A DNA stretch of 14,629 nucleotides from JAFGCN01 sp964547015 (GTDB taxonomy: Archaea > Aenigmatarchaeota > Aenigmatarchaeia > QMZS01): positions 1 to 14,629 of the forward strand of contig CAZJKT010000021.1 of the NCBI GenBank assembly GCA_964547015.1. The letters run 5' to 3'. The number at the start of each line of letters is the position of its first letter. Positions within the stretch are counted from its first letter, which is position 1. Below the pieces are notes generated by a model that had not been told where the DNA came from, did not search any database, and saw only the letters and a list, made by a program, of their open reading frames with translations. A program made the translations under genes and the position numbers. This document shows, one piece after another, positions 1 to 6,643 of this stretch.

Positions 1-4
1 GCAT

Positions 5-1249
5 TTATTCCTTAGTTATATGCGCATTTTTCCTAAAAATTGCCTTTTCCTTAATCCGGGAATATGAAGCAATTACAGGTATTGAAACCAAAGCGGTTGC
101 AATCAAAACAACCCTAATCCCAAAAGCATCGGCAATTATTCCGGCAAGAAGCGGGGTAATAATATTCCCCACACTTGAGACCATCTCATTAATTGAACTG
201 GTTGTAGCCCGGATATTTGTGGGGGTATGCTTCTGGAAAAGTGTGTCAAAAACCGGGCCCTGCAATACCCCAAAACCGGTAATAACCATCCAAAGCCCAA
301 AAACCAAATAAGGTGAATAAGCCAGAGCCATCAAAAGGAGAGGCACAAAAGTCGCAATTTCAATAAGAATAAGCGCATTTTTCTCATTTTTAAACTTTGA
401 GAGATACTTTTGGCTAAAGTTTGGAATAATTATCCCCATAAGCGACATGGCCGCAAAAAGAGGCCCAATCGCCGCCTCAGAAAAGCCCACTTCCACTATA
501 AACGGTGTCCAAATCAGGCTCGCCAGACCTCCAAGTGAAATAAAAAATGTAGCCGCCATCAAATAAAAAAGCACAGGATGTTTTCTGGAATACCTGTAGG
601 ACTTCTTAATTGCCTTAATGCTGTCTCCAAACAATTTCTTAGGGATGATAGGGCTGGAATCTTTTGCATAATGATTCTCCCTGCCAAAAACCGCCAAAAA
701 TAAAGACAATATAAAAAGCACCCCCGCCTCAATATACCATAATTCCCTCATAGAATACTTCGCAACAACAAGCCCAGACAAAGAAAAAGAAATAAGGGCG
801 CCCAGATACAAAAAACTCGCATACCTTCCTAAGGCAGTTGTCAAAATCCCGGTTTTTTTTCGCTCTTTAAGATAATCAACAAGCCATGCTTTGTCAGCGC
901 CAGACTCAAATGTTCCCGCCACAGCAATAATAATCCAAAATCCCAAAAGCAAAACAAAAGAATTTGTCAGAGGGATAAAAAATGTCAGGATTGCCGCAAA
1001 AAAGAAACCTAAAACTACAGACGCCTTTCTTCCAAAAGCATCGGCAAACGCTCCGCTTGGAACTTCAAAAATAAGCCTCGCAAAAGCGGCAATAGAAAAC
1101 ATAAGCCCAATCTGTGTCATGGAAAGCTCTATTTCCAAAAAGTACAGGACCATATAGGGCAGGCTAAATGCAGAAAACCCTATAAGAAACGCCCAAATGT
1201 AGAACACTTTGAGCAGGCGGAATTCTTCCCAAAGAGAGCCTAAGTGCAT
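5..1249 (-). CDS. Major facilitator superfamily (MFS) transporter
   Basis: This 414-residue protein is highly hydrophobic, with a pattern consistent with 12 membrane segments split by a basic central loop around residues 195-225, the usual MFS length and layout. The MFS motif A loop between segments 2 and 3 is visible as GAFADAFGRK (residues 66-75), and a degenerate second copy, GIIADAFGIR, occurs near residues 370-379 in the C-terminal half. It should move a small solute across the cytoplasmic membrane, probably by proton coupling. The substrate cannot be read from sequence; a drug or metabolite exporter is a common default for this type. The ATG start is followed by a short amphipathic stretch before the first membrane segment. 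A TATA-like GTATAGTT lies about 20-27 nt upstream. The next gene upstream is on the same strand with a 60-bp gap. The family call is firm, the substrate unknown. Confidence 0.88.
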   Translation of the reverse strand: MHLGSLWEEFRLLKVFYIWAFLIGFSAFSLPYMVLYFLEIELSMTQIGLMFSIAAFARLIFEVPSGAFADAFGRKASVVLGFFFAAILTFFIPLTNSFVLLLGFWIIIAVAGTFESGADKAWLVDYLKERKKTGILTTALGRYASFLYLGALISFSLSGLVVAKYSMRELWYIEAGVLFILSLFLAVFGRENHYAKDSSPIIPKKLFGDSIKAIKKSYRYSRKHPVLFYLMAATFFISLGGLASLIWTPFIVEVGFSEAAIGPLFAAMSLMGIIIPNFSQKYLSKFKNEKNALILIEIATFVPLLLMALAYSPYLVFGLWMVITGFGVLQGPVFDTLFQKHTPTNIRATTSSINEMVSSVGNIITPLLAGIIADAFGIRVVLIATALVSIPVIASYSRIKEKAIFRKNAHITKE

Positions 1250-1267
1250 AAGTACTTTGTGAGTGAA

Positions 1268-1276
1268 AACTATACT
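1268..1276 (-). promoter_or_regulatory. Possible TATA box of the MFS gene
   Basis: Read on the minus strand this is a GTATAGTTT-type element centred roughly 23 nt upstream of the MFS start codon. The spacing is slightly short for a leaderless archaeal promoter, so this is a weak call. Confidence 0.3.
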
Positions 1277-1309
1277 CTACAAACTCCAAAATAAATTTAC
1301 CCTAACCAA

Positions 1310-2569
1310 TTAGTCCTGACTATTTTCAGGTTTTGCCATCTTCTCAAGCCCCCCTTCCAAAAATCCCTCAAGGGCCTCTTTTGCGGTATCCCCTTTTGAA
1401 ATATAGGGCTCAATCATTGCAGCTTTCAATGCCCGAAATAATCCTGGCTTAGCGCTTTTGGCTATCGCAAAGTCGGCCTTCTTTTTTGCGATATATTCGG
1501 CCGCCAAAATTCCCTTCTTTGCCTGAATGCCGGATGCAGGATTTTTTTCAGAAAAAAAGCTGATTATCTTTTTCCCATCCATATCCATATCCGCAAAAAG
1601 CAGGTATTTGGCATTCCCAAAACCTTCTGCAATAGGGGAATCAAGCCCCTTATCTTCCTTTATCGGCACTGCCGCCCTGCACTTTCCCATGCGACATGGC
1701 TCAATGTGGACGGTAAGCGTGTCAAGCCCGACTACCTTTTCTTTTGCCCGCCGCTCTGCCTGTTCGGACAGCTCATGCGCCTGATAAACATCAAGTTCTT
1801 TATTTACCCTCACCTTCACATCGCCAAAAATAAAAGGTCCGCTTTTTCTAAGCCTAAGGCCGCTAATGGACTTTATGCCACCTATACTTTCAACCGCCTT
1901 CCTAACTTCCCTTTCAACAGCCCTACTTGGGGAAACATCCATCAAAACATAAGCCGCATCCCTGACTGAAGATGCCCCGACCTTGAATATCAAAAATGAC
2001 AGCCCCATTACAACAAGGCCTTCGATATAAGGCAGGCTGAAATATCCTGCCGCCACCGCAATAAAAACCGCCGCCCCTGAAACAATATCCATCTGCCGTT
2101 CCTTTGAGCAGGCCAAAAGAAGGGGTGAGGAAATCTCCTCCCCCGCCTTTTTGAAGTGGCGCGCCAGTAAATAAGAGGCAAAAATATTGACTGCGGCAAC
2201 AGCAAGGGCAACTGAAAGGTAATCTATTCCCGGAGGGAGAAAAAGGGCAGAGTAGCCCTCCAAAAAAAGCCTCGCCGCCGCATAGACAATTAAAAGCGAA
2301 ATAAGAAGGGTTGCAAGCGACTCGGCCTTATAATATCCGTAGGGAAATTTTTGGCTGGGCTTTCTTCTCGAAATCTTAAATCCGCACCAGGAAGCAACCT
2401 GCCCCATGAAATCCACAAAACTGTCAAGAGCGCTTGAAATAAGGGCGAGGCTGCCCGAAAAAAATCCTGCCACCCCCTTCAATATGGAAAGCCCTAAAGA
2501 TGCCAGAGCCGCAATCTCAACTGCCCTTTGGCCTTTTTTTAGCGAGGCTTCATTTTTTGAAACTTCCAT
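1310..2569 (-). CDS. Cation diffusion facilitator (CDF) metal transporter fused to a NifX/FeMo-co-type domain
   Basis: Residues about 15-215 form a CDF membrane domain with roughly six membrane segments. The membrane metal site is visible as D49-x3-D53 in segment 2 and E157-x3-D161 in segment 5. Many zinc CDFs have His where E157 sits, so this all-acidic site hints at a different metal preference, for example Mn or Fe (inference). Residues 216-290 resemble the cytoplasmic CDF domain, ending in VHIEP (His288), followed by a C-x4-C pair (C292, C297). Residues about 310-405 look like the dinitrogenase iron-molybdenum cofactor biosynthesis (NifX/NifB C-terminal) fold: SPIAEGFGNAKY, then an Ala/Gly-rich region and ALKAAMIEPYISKGDT. 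That makes 419 residues against about 300 for a plain CDF. The protein probably exports divalent metal, with the C-terminal domain acting in sensing or handover. The family call is firm; metal and direction are inferred. Confidence 0.87.
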   Translation of the reverse strand: MEVSKNEASLKKGQRAVEIAALASLGLSILKGVAGFFSGSLALISSALDSFVDFMGQVASWCGFKISRRKPSQKFPYGYYKAESLATLLISLLIVYAAARLFLEGYSALFLPPGIDYLSVALAVAAVNIFASYLLARHFKKAGEEISSPLLLACSKERQMDIVSGAAVFIAVAAGYFSLPYIEGLVVMGLSFLIFKVGASSVRDAAYVLMDVSPSRAVEREVRKAVESIGGIKSISGLRLRKSGPFIFGDVKVRVNKELDVYQAHELSEQAERRAKEKVVGLDTLTVHIEPCRMGKCRAAVPIKEDKGLDSPIAEGFGNAKYLLFADMDMDGKKIISFFSEKNPASGIQAKKGILAAEYIAKKKADFAIAKSAKPGLFRALKAAMIEPYISKGDTAKEALEGFLEGGLEKMAKPENSQD

Positions 2570-2600
2570 AACAAGAGAATGATAGATATGTTAAGCCTGA

Positions 2601-3230
2601 TTACCTGCGAAACCTAAATCCGCTTCTCCTGCCCGCATCCTGATTGAGCCTGCGATAGCCGAGCCATATGAGGACAAAGAGGGCAATCCCAAGAACCGCA
2701 AACCTGACAGCATCAGTGGTAAATCCCCAGTATTTAACAACTCCGTAAAACACAACCAAAACGCCGCCGCCCATTATCCCTGAGCTCACGCTTTCAAGGC
2801 GCAAAATCCCCCCGCCAAGATAAATTAGCGCAATTCCAAGAATCACCGCTATTATGAAGACATTGCGGTTGCGCTTTTCCATAGCCTCAGAAAATTCCGT
2901 GCCGCAATAAAAGCTCAAGTCGCAGTAGCCTCTCTGCTCATAAGGCCTGCAATTGAGCCAAACCTCGGTCTCATTTGAGCCGGGAAGCTTGCTGCAGATA
3001 TATTCCCCGTACAGGGTTTGGGGCGATTCCAAGGCCGGCGGGCTAAGCCATCGGCCTCCGTACATATTGCACAGCTCTTCTGTATCAATCCGGATATTGT
3101 AGAGGCTCTGGTTGCAGAAATCCTCATATTTCGGCTCGGAATAGAATGTGTTTATCCCGTAATACACGAAAAAGAGCATCACCACTGCAATCGCAAGGCT
3201 TAATAAGTTCTGCTTTATTTTCGGGGCCAT
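2601..3230 (-). CDS. Membrane protein with a six-cysteine extracytoplasmic loop, function unknown
   Basis: I do not recognise this 209-residue protein as a named family. It has one hydrophobic N-terminal segment (about 7-25), a polar domain of about 95 residues, and three more membrane segments (about 123-143, 150-168, 175-193), then a short Arg-rich tail. The polar domain holds six cysteines (C39, C54, C79, C94, C103, C109), an even number that suggests three disulfides in an extracytoplasmic loop (inference). A C-x3-GGRW motif around C54 (CNMYGGRW) stands out. A positively charged N-terminus (MAPKIKQ) before the first segment, and an RRLNQDAGRR stretch after the last, fit both termini inside the cell. 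It lies between the CDF gene and tyrS on the same strand with gaps of 31 and 36 bp and may be cotranscribed. Its role cannot be assigned. Confidence 0.78.
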   Translation of the reverse strand: MAPKIKQNLLSLAIAVVMLFFVYYGINTFYSEPKYEDFCNQSLYNIRIDTEELCNMYGGRWLSPPALESPQTLYGEYICSKLPGSNETEVWLNCRPYEQRGYCDLSFYCGTEFSEAMEKRNRNVFIIAVILGIALIYLGGGILRLESVSSGIMGGGVLVVFYGVVKYWGFTTDAVRFAVLGIALFVLIWLGYRRLNQDAGRRSGFRFRR

Positions 3231-3266
3231 AATAAGGAATTAACTGAATATATGGCAAGGGCAGCC

Positions 3267-4346
3267 CTATCGGGTGACCCCTGTGCAAATTATACTGTGG
3301 AGCTCCTTTGCTTTGGAGTTTGACTCAAAATGCTTTCTGACAGGCTCAAGAATTTCTGAAAGGCCGCTTGAAACCGCATTCTTCAGGTCAAGCGGGTGGA
3401 TTTCCCCTGCCCTGAAAGCCGCCTCAAGCTTAGGGTAAGAATCAAACTCAATATTTCCGCCGAACTTCTCAAGGCGGCGGATAGTTACAGCCTCCATTTT
3501 TCTAAAAAGTATATAGCGGCAAATCTCAAGGACAGGATTATCCTCTGCAACCTTTGCGACACAATAGGCATTATTAATCTTTCTTTGGATATCCTCTTTT
3601 GAGTCATGCACATATATGCAGGTTTCGGGCTTTGACTTGCTCATTTTCGCCTCGACCTGCATATCAGAAGCCTCTCCGTAATTCATTTTTCCGCCCCCCA
3701 AAAGCCCCATTAAAAGATGGTGATGGGCGCAAACAGGCTTATTGTAGCCAAGCCTTGGGGCGAGTTCGCGGGCAAGTATATTAACCTTCCTCTGGTCTAT
3801 CCCAAGCTGGCATATGTCAACCTCAAGCTCGAAAATGTCAGATGCCTGCATGGCAGGATAAAAAAGCTGGGACACATACTGCATTTCCCCTTCATCCCGG
3901 CCCATAACAGTTGAGCATCTTACCATCCTCTTTGCGGTGGTGAGTTTTGAAATTTCAAGGACGCGCTTCCAATAGTCCGGATTTTGCACAAGGTCAGACG
4001 CCCAAACAATTTCAACTTTGTCTGAATCAACTCCGCAGGCTTTCCAAACCTCAATGAGGTATTTTCCGGCGGCCTGTATTTTTGCGAGGTCTCCCCCCAT
4101 TTTGTTGTTTAGCATCGCATGCCAATCCGCCAAAAGAAGCTTAAACCTGCATCCCGCCTCAAGCAAATCCTGAATCTTTATTGCCCGCAGAACTCCTGTC
4201 CCAAGGTGGGCAAGGCCACTTGGCTCAAACCCGTCGTAAGCTACAGGGGCCTGTTTTGCATTCAAAAGCTCAAAAAGCTCGTCAGGAGTTATAATCTCCT
4301 CAATAGGCTCTCTGGCAATAATATCATACCTTGTTTTTGGATCCAT
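3267..4346 (-). CDS. tyrS: Tyrosyl-tRNA synthetase, archaeal type
   Basis: This class I aminoacyl-tRNA synthetase charges tRNA-Tyr with tyrosine in the cytosol. The HIGH signature appears as AHLG (residues 46-49) within EPSGLAHLGTG, and the KMSKS loop is intact at 234-238. Tyrosine-site residues typical of the archaeal enzyme can be seen: Y37, and YPAMQASDIF (163-172) with Y163, Q167 and D170. GIDQRK (182-187) also matches the family. At 359 residues it lacks the S4-like domain of bacterial TyrRS, as expected for the archaeal/eukaryotic short form. The start is ATG; MDPKTRYDII leads directly into the conserved fold. The N-terminal 25 nt and 30 nt of upstream DNA are repeated beyond the N gap, so the upstream neighbour is probably the nuclease-like gene about 35 bp away on the same strand. 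Catalytic motifs look complete. Confidence 0.97.
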   Translation of the reverse strand: MDPKTRYDIIAREPIEEIITPDELFELLNAKQAPVAYDGFEPSGLAHLGTGVLRAIKIQDLLEAGCRFKLLLADWHAMLNNKMGGDLAKIQAAGKYLIEVWKACGVDSDKVEIVWASDLVQNPDYWKRVLEISKLTTAKRMVRCSTVMGRDEGEMQYVSQLFYPAMQASDIFELEVDICQLGIDQRKVNILARELAPRLGYNKPVCAHHHLLMGLLGGGKMNYGEASDMQVEAKMSKSKPETCIYVHDSKEDIQRKINNAYCVAKVAEDNPVLEICRYILFRKMEAVTIRRLEKFGGNIEFDSYPKLEAAFRAGEIHPLDLKNAVSSGLSEILEPVRKHFESNSKAKELHSIICTGVTR

Positions 4347-4376
4347 AATTCTAAAAAGGTATTTTAACTAATTTGG
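4322..4376. repeat. 55-bp direct repeat, copy 1, left edge of the scaffold gap
   Basis: These 55 bases abut the N run and are identical to positions 4477-4531. They contain the first 25 nt of tyrS and 30 nt of its upstream DNA. An exact repeat ending precisely at a gap is the signature of two contigs overlapping by an assembly k-mer, not of a biological repeat. Confidence 0.9.
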
Positions 4377-4476
4377 NNNNNNNNNNNNNNNNNNNNNNNN
4401 NNNNNNNNNNNNNNNNNNNNNNNNNNNNNNNNNNNNNNNNNNNNNNNNNNNNNNNNNNNNNNNNNNNNNNNNNNNN
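4377..4476. other. Assembly gap of exactly 100 Ns
   Basis: The run of undefined bases is exactly 100 long, the conventional placeholder for a gap of unknown size. Identical 55-bp flanks suggest that the true gap is negative, meaning the contigs overlap. If so, nothing is missing and about 155 bases here should be removed. A hidden repeat copy cannot be excluded from sequence alone. Confidence 0.95.
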
Positions 4477-4531
4477 TATCATACCTTGTTTTTGGATCCA
4501 TAATTCTAAAAAGGTATTTTAACTAATTTGG
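4477..4531. repeat. 55-bp direct repeat, copy 2, right edge of the scaffold gap
   Basis: Identical to 4322-4376. It carries a second copy of the tyrS start codon (at 4501 on the minus strand) and eight codons, which then run into the Ns. This is most likely the same genomic locus represented twice, so it should not be annotated as a tyrS fragment. Confidence 0.9.
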
Positions 4532-4536
4532 ATGTA

Positions 4537-5205
4537 TTAAATATCCTCCCTAAATACCCCATTTTCTGATCTGTGATTGCCGTTAAGAAAAGATTTGAGA
4601 TAGGCCCTTAATTCTTTGTCTGTAAAATCTTTTCTGCCGCTCCACCTGCCATCATCGCCTGCATCAGCAATATTAGTCACAGCTTCGGCTATTGCAGACT
4701 CAAATTTGATATTATCAAAGGGGACCTCTGCACGACTCCAAACTTGCAAGTCTGACCCCGATTCTATTTTTCGGCTTTCCCTTGGTATATATACAACAGC
4801 ATATAGCTTTCTGCCTTCATGGAGCGGCATATTGCCGTAAAGTTCTGTTGCTTCTTTAGAATCCGGAAATAATCCGCCATATATTAAAACCTGAAGTTTT
4901 GCTCTCCTGAGTTGCAGAGAGGCATATTCTCTGGTTAATGCCACTTTTATTTCTCCAACCTCATTCTCTGTTATTATATCTGGAGAGCCTCCAACAGAAA
5001 CTAAATAACTCTTGCCCCCAAGGTATATATCCCCCTCCCATCGGCATATTGGCTCGCCATAATAACCTAAATCCCTTTGGAGACGGTATCCGGTCACACC
5101 TTCGCCAAAACCTAAACCCTCCACTATGTCCAAGTCCTCTGTCTTGCATACCTCCGGAAAAATAATTTTGGGAATATCCGATGCCTTAAGAGTAATTCTT
5201 GGCAT
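4537..5205 (-). CDS. Predicted stand-alone PD-(D/E)XK nuclease (RecB/Cas4-like core)
   Basis: This 222-residue protein has a compact pattern typical of RecB-type PD-(D/E)XK nucleases. P75-D76 lie in GGSPDII, and E85-x-K87 lie in VGEIKV ten residues later. After a helix of about 17 residues, Q105-x3-Y109 (QVLIY) forms the QxxxY motif. D76, E85 and K87 would bind metal and catalyse phosphodiester cleavage. Cas4 has four cysteines for an iron-sulfur cluster; only two are present here (C20, C54), so a canonical Cas4 is unlikely. No cas genes or CRISPR repeats are nearby. The rest (residues 130-222) is not recognisable. A TATA-like element sits about 26 nt upstream of the ATG. Downstream lies the scaffold gap, then tyrS on the same strand. 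A DNA repair or defence role is inferred; the family call rests on motif spacing only. Confidence 0.62.
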   Translation of the reverse strand: MPRITLKASDIPKIIFPEVCKTEDLDIVEGLGFGEGVTGYRLQRDLGYYGEPICRWEGDIYLGGKSYLVSVGGSPDIITENEVGEIKVALTREYASLQLRRAKLQVLIYGGLFPDSKEATELYGNMPLHEGRKLYAVVYIPRESRKIESGSDLQVWSRAEVPFDNIKFESAIAEAVTNIADAGDDGRWSGRKDFTDKELRAYLKSFLNGNHRSENGVFREDI

Positions 5206-5226
5206 GATAGAAATTTATCCTCAAAC

Positions 5227-5234
5227 CATAAATA
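5227..5234 (-). promoter_or_regulatory. TATA box of the nuclease-like gene
   Basis: On the minus strand this reads TATTTATG and is centred about 25-26 nt before the ATG at 5205, the position expected for an archaeal leaderless promoter. There is no close Shine-Dalgarno sequence before that start; a GAGG lies too far upstream to be convincing. Confidence 0.5.
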
Positions 5235-5267
5235 AGAACCTATACCGCCAGATTATCTCAAGACCAA

Positions 5268-6005
5268 TTAGAAATGCGCAAAACAGTTATTCTCCGCCCT
5301 GATTGCAGAAAGCTCATAGCAAAAAACCGCCGCCGCAACAGCCACATTGAACGAAAGGCCTGCCCCTTTCATAGGTATAGTCAGCTTATAATCAACATAT
5401 TTCTCCAAAACAGGCCTCATCCCTTTGCCCTCGGAGCCAAAGATTACCGCTAGGGGAAAATTCAGCTTTGCTTTTCGTATATTTATGCCCCCTTCTGCAA
5501 CTGCCGCCCCAATCCAGTACCCCTCTTTTTTTGCCCTCTGCAAAGCATTGCTCAGGCTGGATTCCCGGCATACTGAAATATAATTCTCCCCGCCGCTTGC
5601 CACCCTAAGGACGGTCTCGTTTACGCTCACAGACCCCTTTGAAGGCAGTACTATGCAAAATCCGCCAAGGCAGGCAAGGCTTCTAATCATAGAGCCAAGA
5701 TTTTGGGTGTCCGTGACCCCATCAAGAAAGACAAGTATGGGCTTTTTTTCATCATCAGCGTACAGTATTTTGCTGAAATCCGCATATTTGTACTCCCCAA
5801 TATTAGCAATAACTCCCTGCGAATTCACCCCCCGAGACATTTTGGAAAACCTCTTCGGATATATTTTCTCAATGGGCACCCTCTCTTTTTTTGCCAAATC
5901 GGCAATTTCACTGTTCGATGAGCCCGACTCAATAAAAATACTTATAATTGAGCCGGGGTTTGATATGAGCCTCTCAAAAACAGGCCTTTTTCCAAAAATT
6001 CTCAT
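5268..6005 (-). CDS. SpoU/TrmH-family RNA 2'-O-methyltransferase (RlmB-like)
   Basis: This SPOUT-class enzyme uses S-adenosylmethionine to methylate a ribose 2'-OH in RNA. The three SpoU motifs are clear. Motif 1 is DTQNLGSMIRS (99-109, with N102 and catalytic R108). Motif 2 is FGSEGKGM (189-196, E192). Motif 3 is IPMKGAGLSFNVAVAAA (210-226, S219 and N220). Residues 1-70 form the RNA-binding substrate domain, beginning RIFGKRPVFERL, which matches the GxxxVxE start of RlmB-like proteins. The length of 245 residues is normal. In bacteria the closest type methylates 23S rRNA G2251; here the target could be rRNA or tRNA and is unknown. The gene ends 62 bp downstream of the nuclease-like start codon, on the same strand. 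A TATA-like element 26 nt upstream of the ATG supports independent, leaderless transcription. Confidence 0.92.
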   Translation of the reverse strand: MRIFGKRPVFERLISNPGSIISIFIESGSSNSEIADLAKKERVPIEKIYPKRFSKMSRGVNSQGVIANIGEYKYADFSKILYADDEKKPILVFLDGVTDTQNLGSMIRSLACLGGFCIVLPSKGSVSVNETVLRVASGGENYISVCRESSLSNALQRAKKEGYWIGAAVAEGGINIRKAKLNFPLAVIFGSEGKGMRPVLEKYVDYKLTIPMKGAGLSFNVAVAAAVFCYELSAIRAENNCFAHF

Positions 6006-6027
6006 AATTCAATAGGCTATAATTCAG

Positions 6028-6034
6028 TAATATG
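6028..6034 (-). promoter_or_regulatory. TATA box of the SpoU-family methyltransferase gene
   Basis: The minus-strand reading is CATATTA, centred about 26 nt upstream of the ATG at 6005. It lies inside the 54-bp gap after taw3 and would give a leaderless transcript. Confidence 0.45.
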
Positions 6035-6038
6035 GCTC

Positions 6039-6044
6039 AAAAAA
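6039..6044 (-). terminator. Possible oligo-T terminator of taw3
   Basis: Six Ts on the minus strand begin about 16 nt after the taw3 stop codon. Archaeal intrinsic termination uses short T tracts without a required hairpin. The tract immediately precedes the TATA box of the next gene, so it could simply be AT-rich promoter DNA. Confidence 0.35.
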
Positions 6045-6059
6045 TAATCTCTCGTTAGG

Positions 6060-6635
6060 CTACTTAAGCTCAACCCTCAGGTTTTTCTCAAATCGGTCCC
6101 TAAACTTCTTATTCTGCCGCATTTTCTCATCTGCAAGCTCCAAGAGGTAAATAAGGTAGTCCTTTGGGACAAGCGGCTTTCCGCCCTCAATTATCGGCAC
6201 CGCCATTGAATGGGTCCCGTTAAGTTCCAAAATATAGCGCTCAGGCTTAAATACAAATATGCCCGAGTGCTTTAAGCCCGAAAACATGCCAATCCCCAGC
6301 ATTTTTTGGGCTCCGGTAAGCGTCCTTGATGCGATATGGATTATAAACGGCTCCTGCTTGAGCCATATTCGCCCCTCCAGGCCTTCAGACTCGGCCTCTA
6401 AAAAATCCGAAATATTGACTTTTTCATGCTCCTTTACCAAAAAATCATGGTCTATTTTCCTTTTGCCATATTCATGCAAAAGAATTGTCCTGCCCGAACA
6501 GCTTGAAGTTGTGTAATAGTCCGCAAGAGAGTTTATATATTCAAGCATATCCAGAATCGGCTTATCGACAAACCCGCCTTCTACAGCCTTTCTGTATTTC
6601 TTCATCGCCTTTAGCTTATCATTTCTAAAGCCCAT
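6060..6635 (-). CDS. taw3: tRNA wybutosine-synthesis methyltransferase Taw3/TYW3
   Basis: Taw3 is the archaeal homologue of TYW3, which N4-methylates a tricyclic wyosine precursor at G37 of tRNA-Phe using S-adenosylmethionine. The diagnostic TTSSCSGR is present, with fitting surroundings: an N-terminal MGFRNDK, then GGFVDKPILDMLEYINSLAD before the motif, and SGLKHSGIFVF later. I chose the ATG at 6635 (191 residues). An in-frame TTG at 6659 would add eight residues, but it overlaps the divergent phosphatidyltransferase gene, and family members start near MxFxxxK. The ATG also has a TATA box centred 26-27 nt upstream. The gene is on the same strand as trm5, which makes the m1G37 precursor of the pathway, but is separated from it by the phosphatidyltransferase gene. 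Taw1 and Taw2 are not in this window. Confidence 0.93.
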   Translation of the reverse strand: MGFRNDKLKAMKKYRKAVEGGFVDKPILDMLEYINSLADYYTTSSCSGRTILLHEYGKRKIDHDFLVKEHEKVNISDFLEAESEGLEGRIWLKQEPFIIHIASRTLTGAQKMLGIGMFSGLKHSGIFVFKPERYILELNGTHSMAVPIIEGGKPLVPKDYLIYLLELADEKMRQNKKFRDRFEKNLRVELK

Positions 6636-6643
6636 ATTAATAT

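Noticed and set aside
4477..4501. Second tyrS start or truncated tyrS duplicate after the gap
   Set aside because: It is an exact copy of the contig end on the other side of 100 Ns, best explained as contig overlap, not gene duplication.
4537..5205. Cas4 protein and an associated CRISPR locus
   Set aside because: The nuclease-like core is present, but the four-cysteine cluster is incomplete and there are no direct-repeat arrays or other cas genes in the window.
5653..6015. 120-codon frame antisense to the SpoU methyltransferase gene
   Set aside because: The methyltransferase motifs are on the minus strand, and the plus-strand frame shows no family features.
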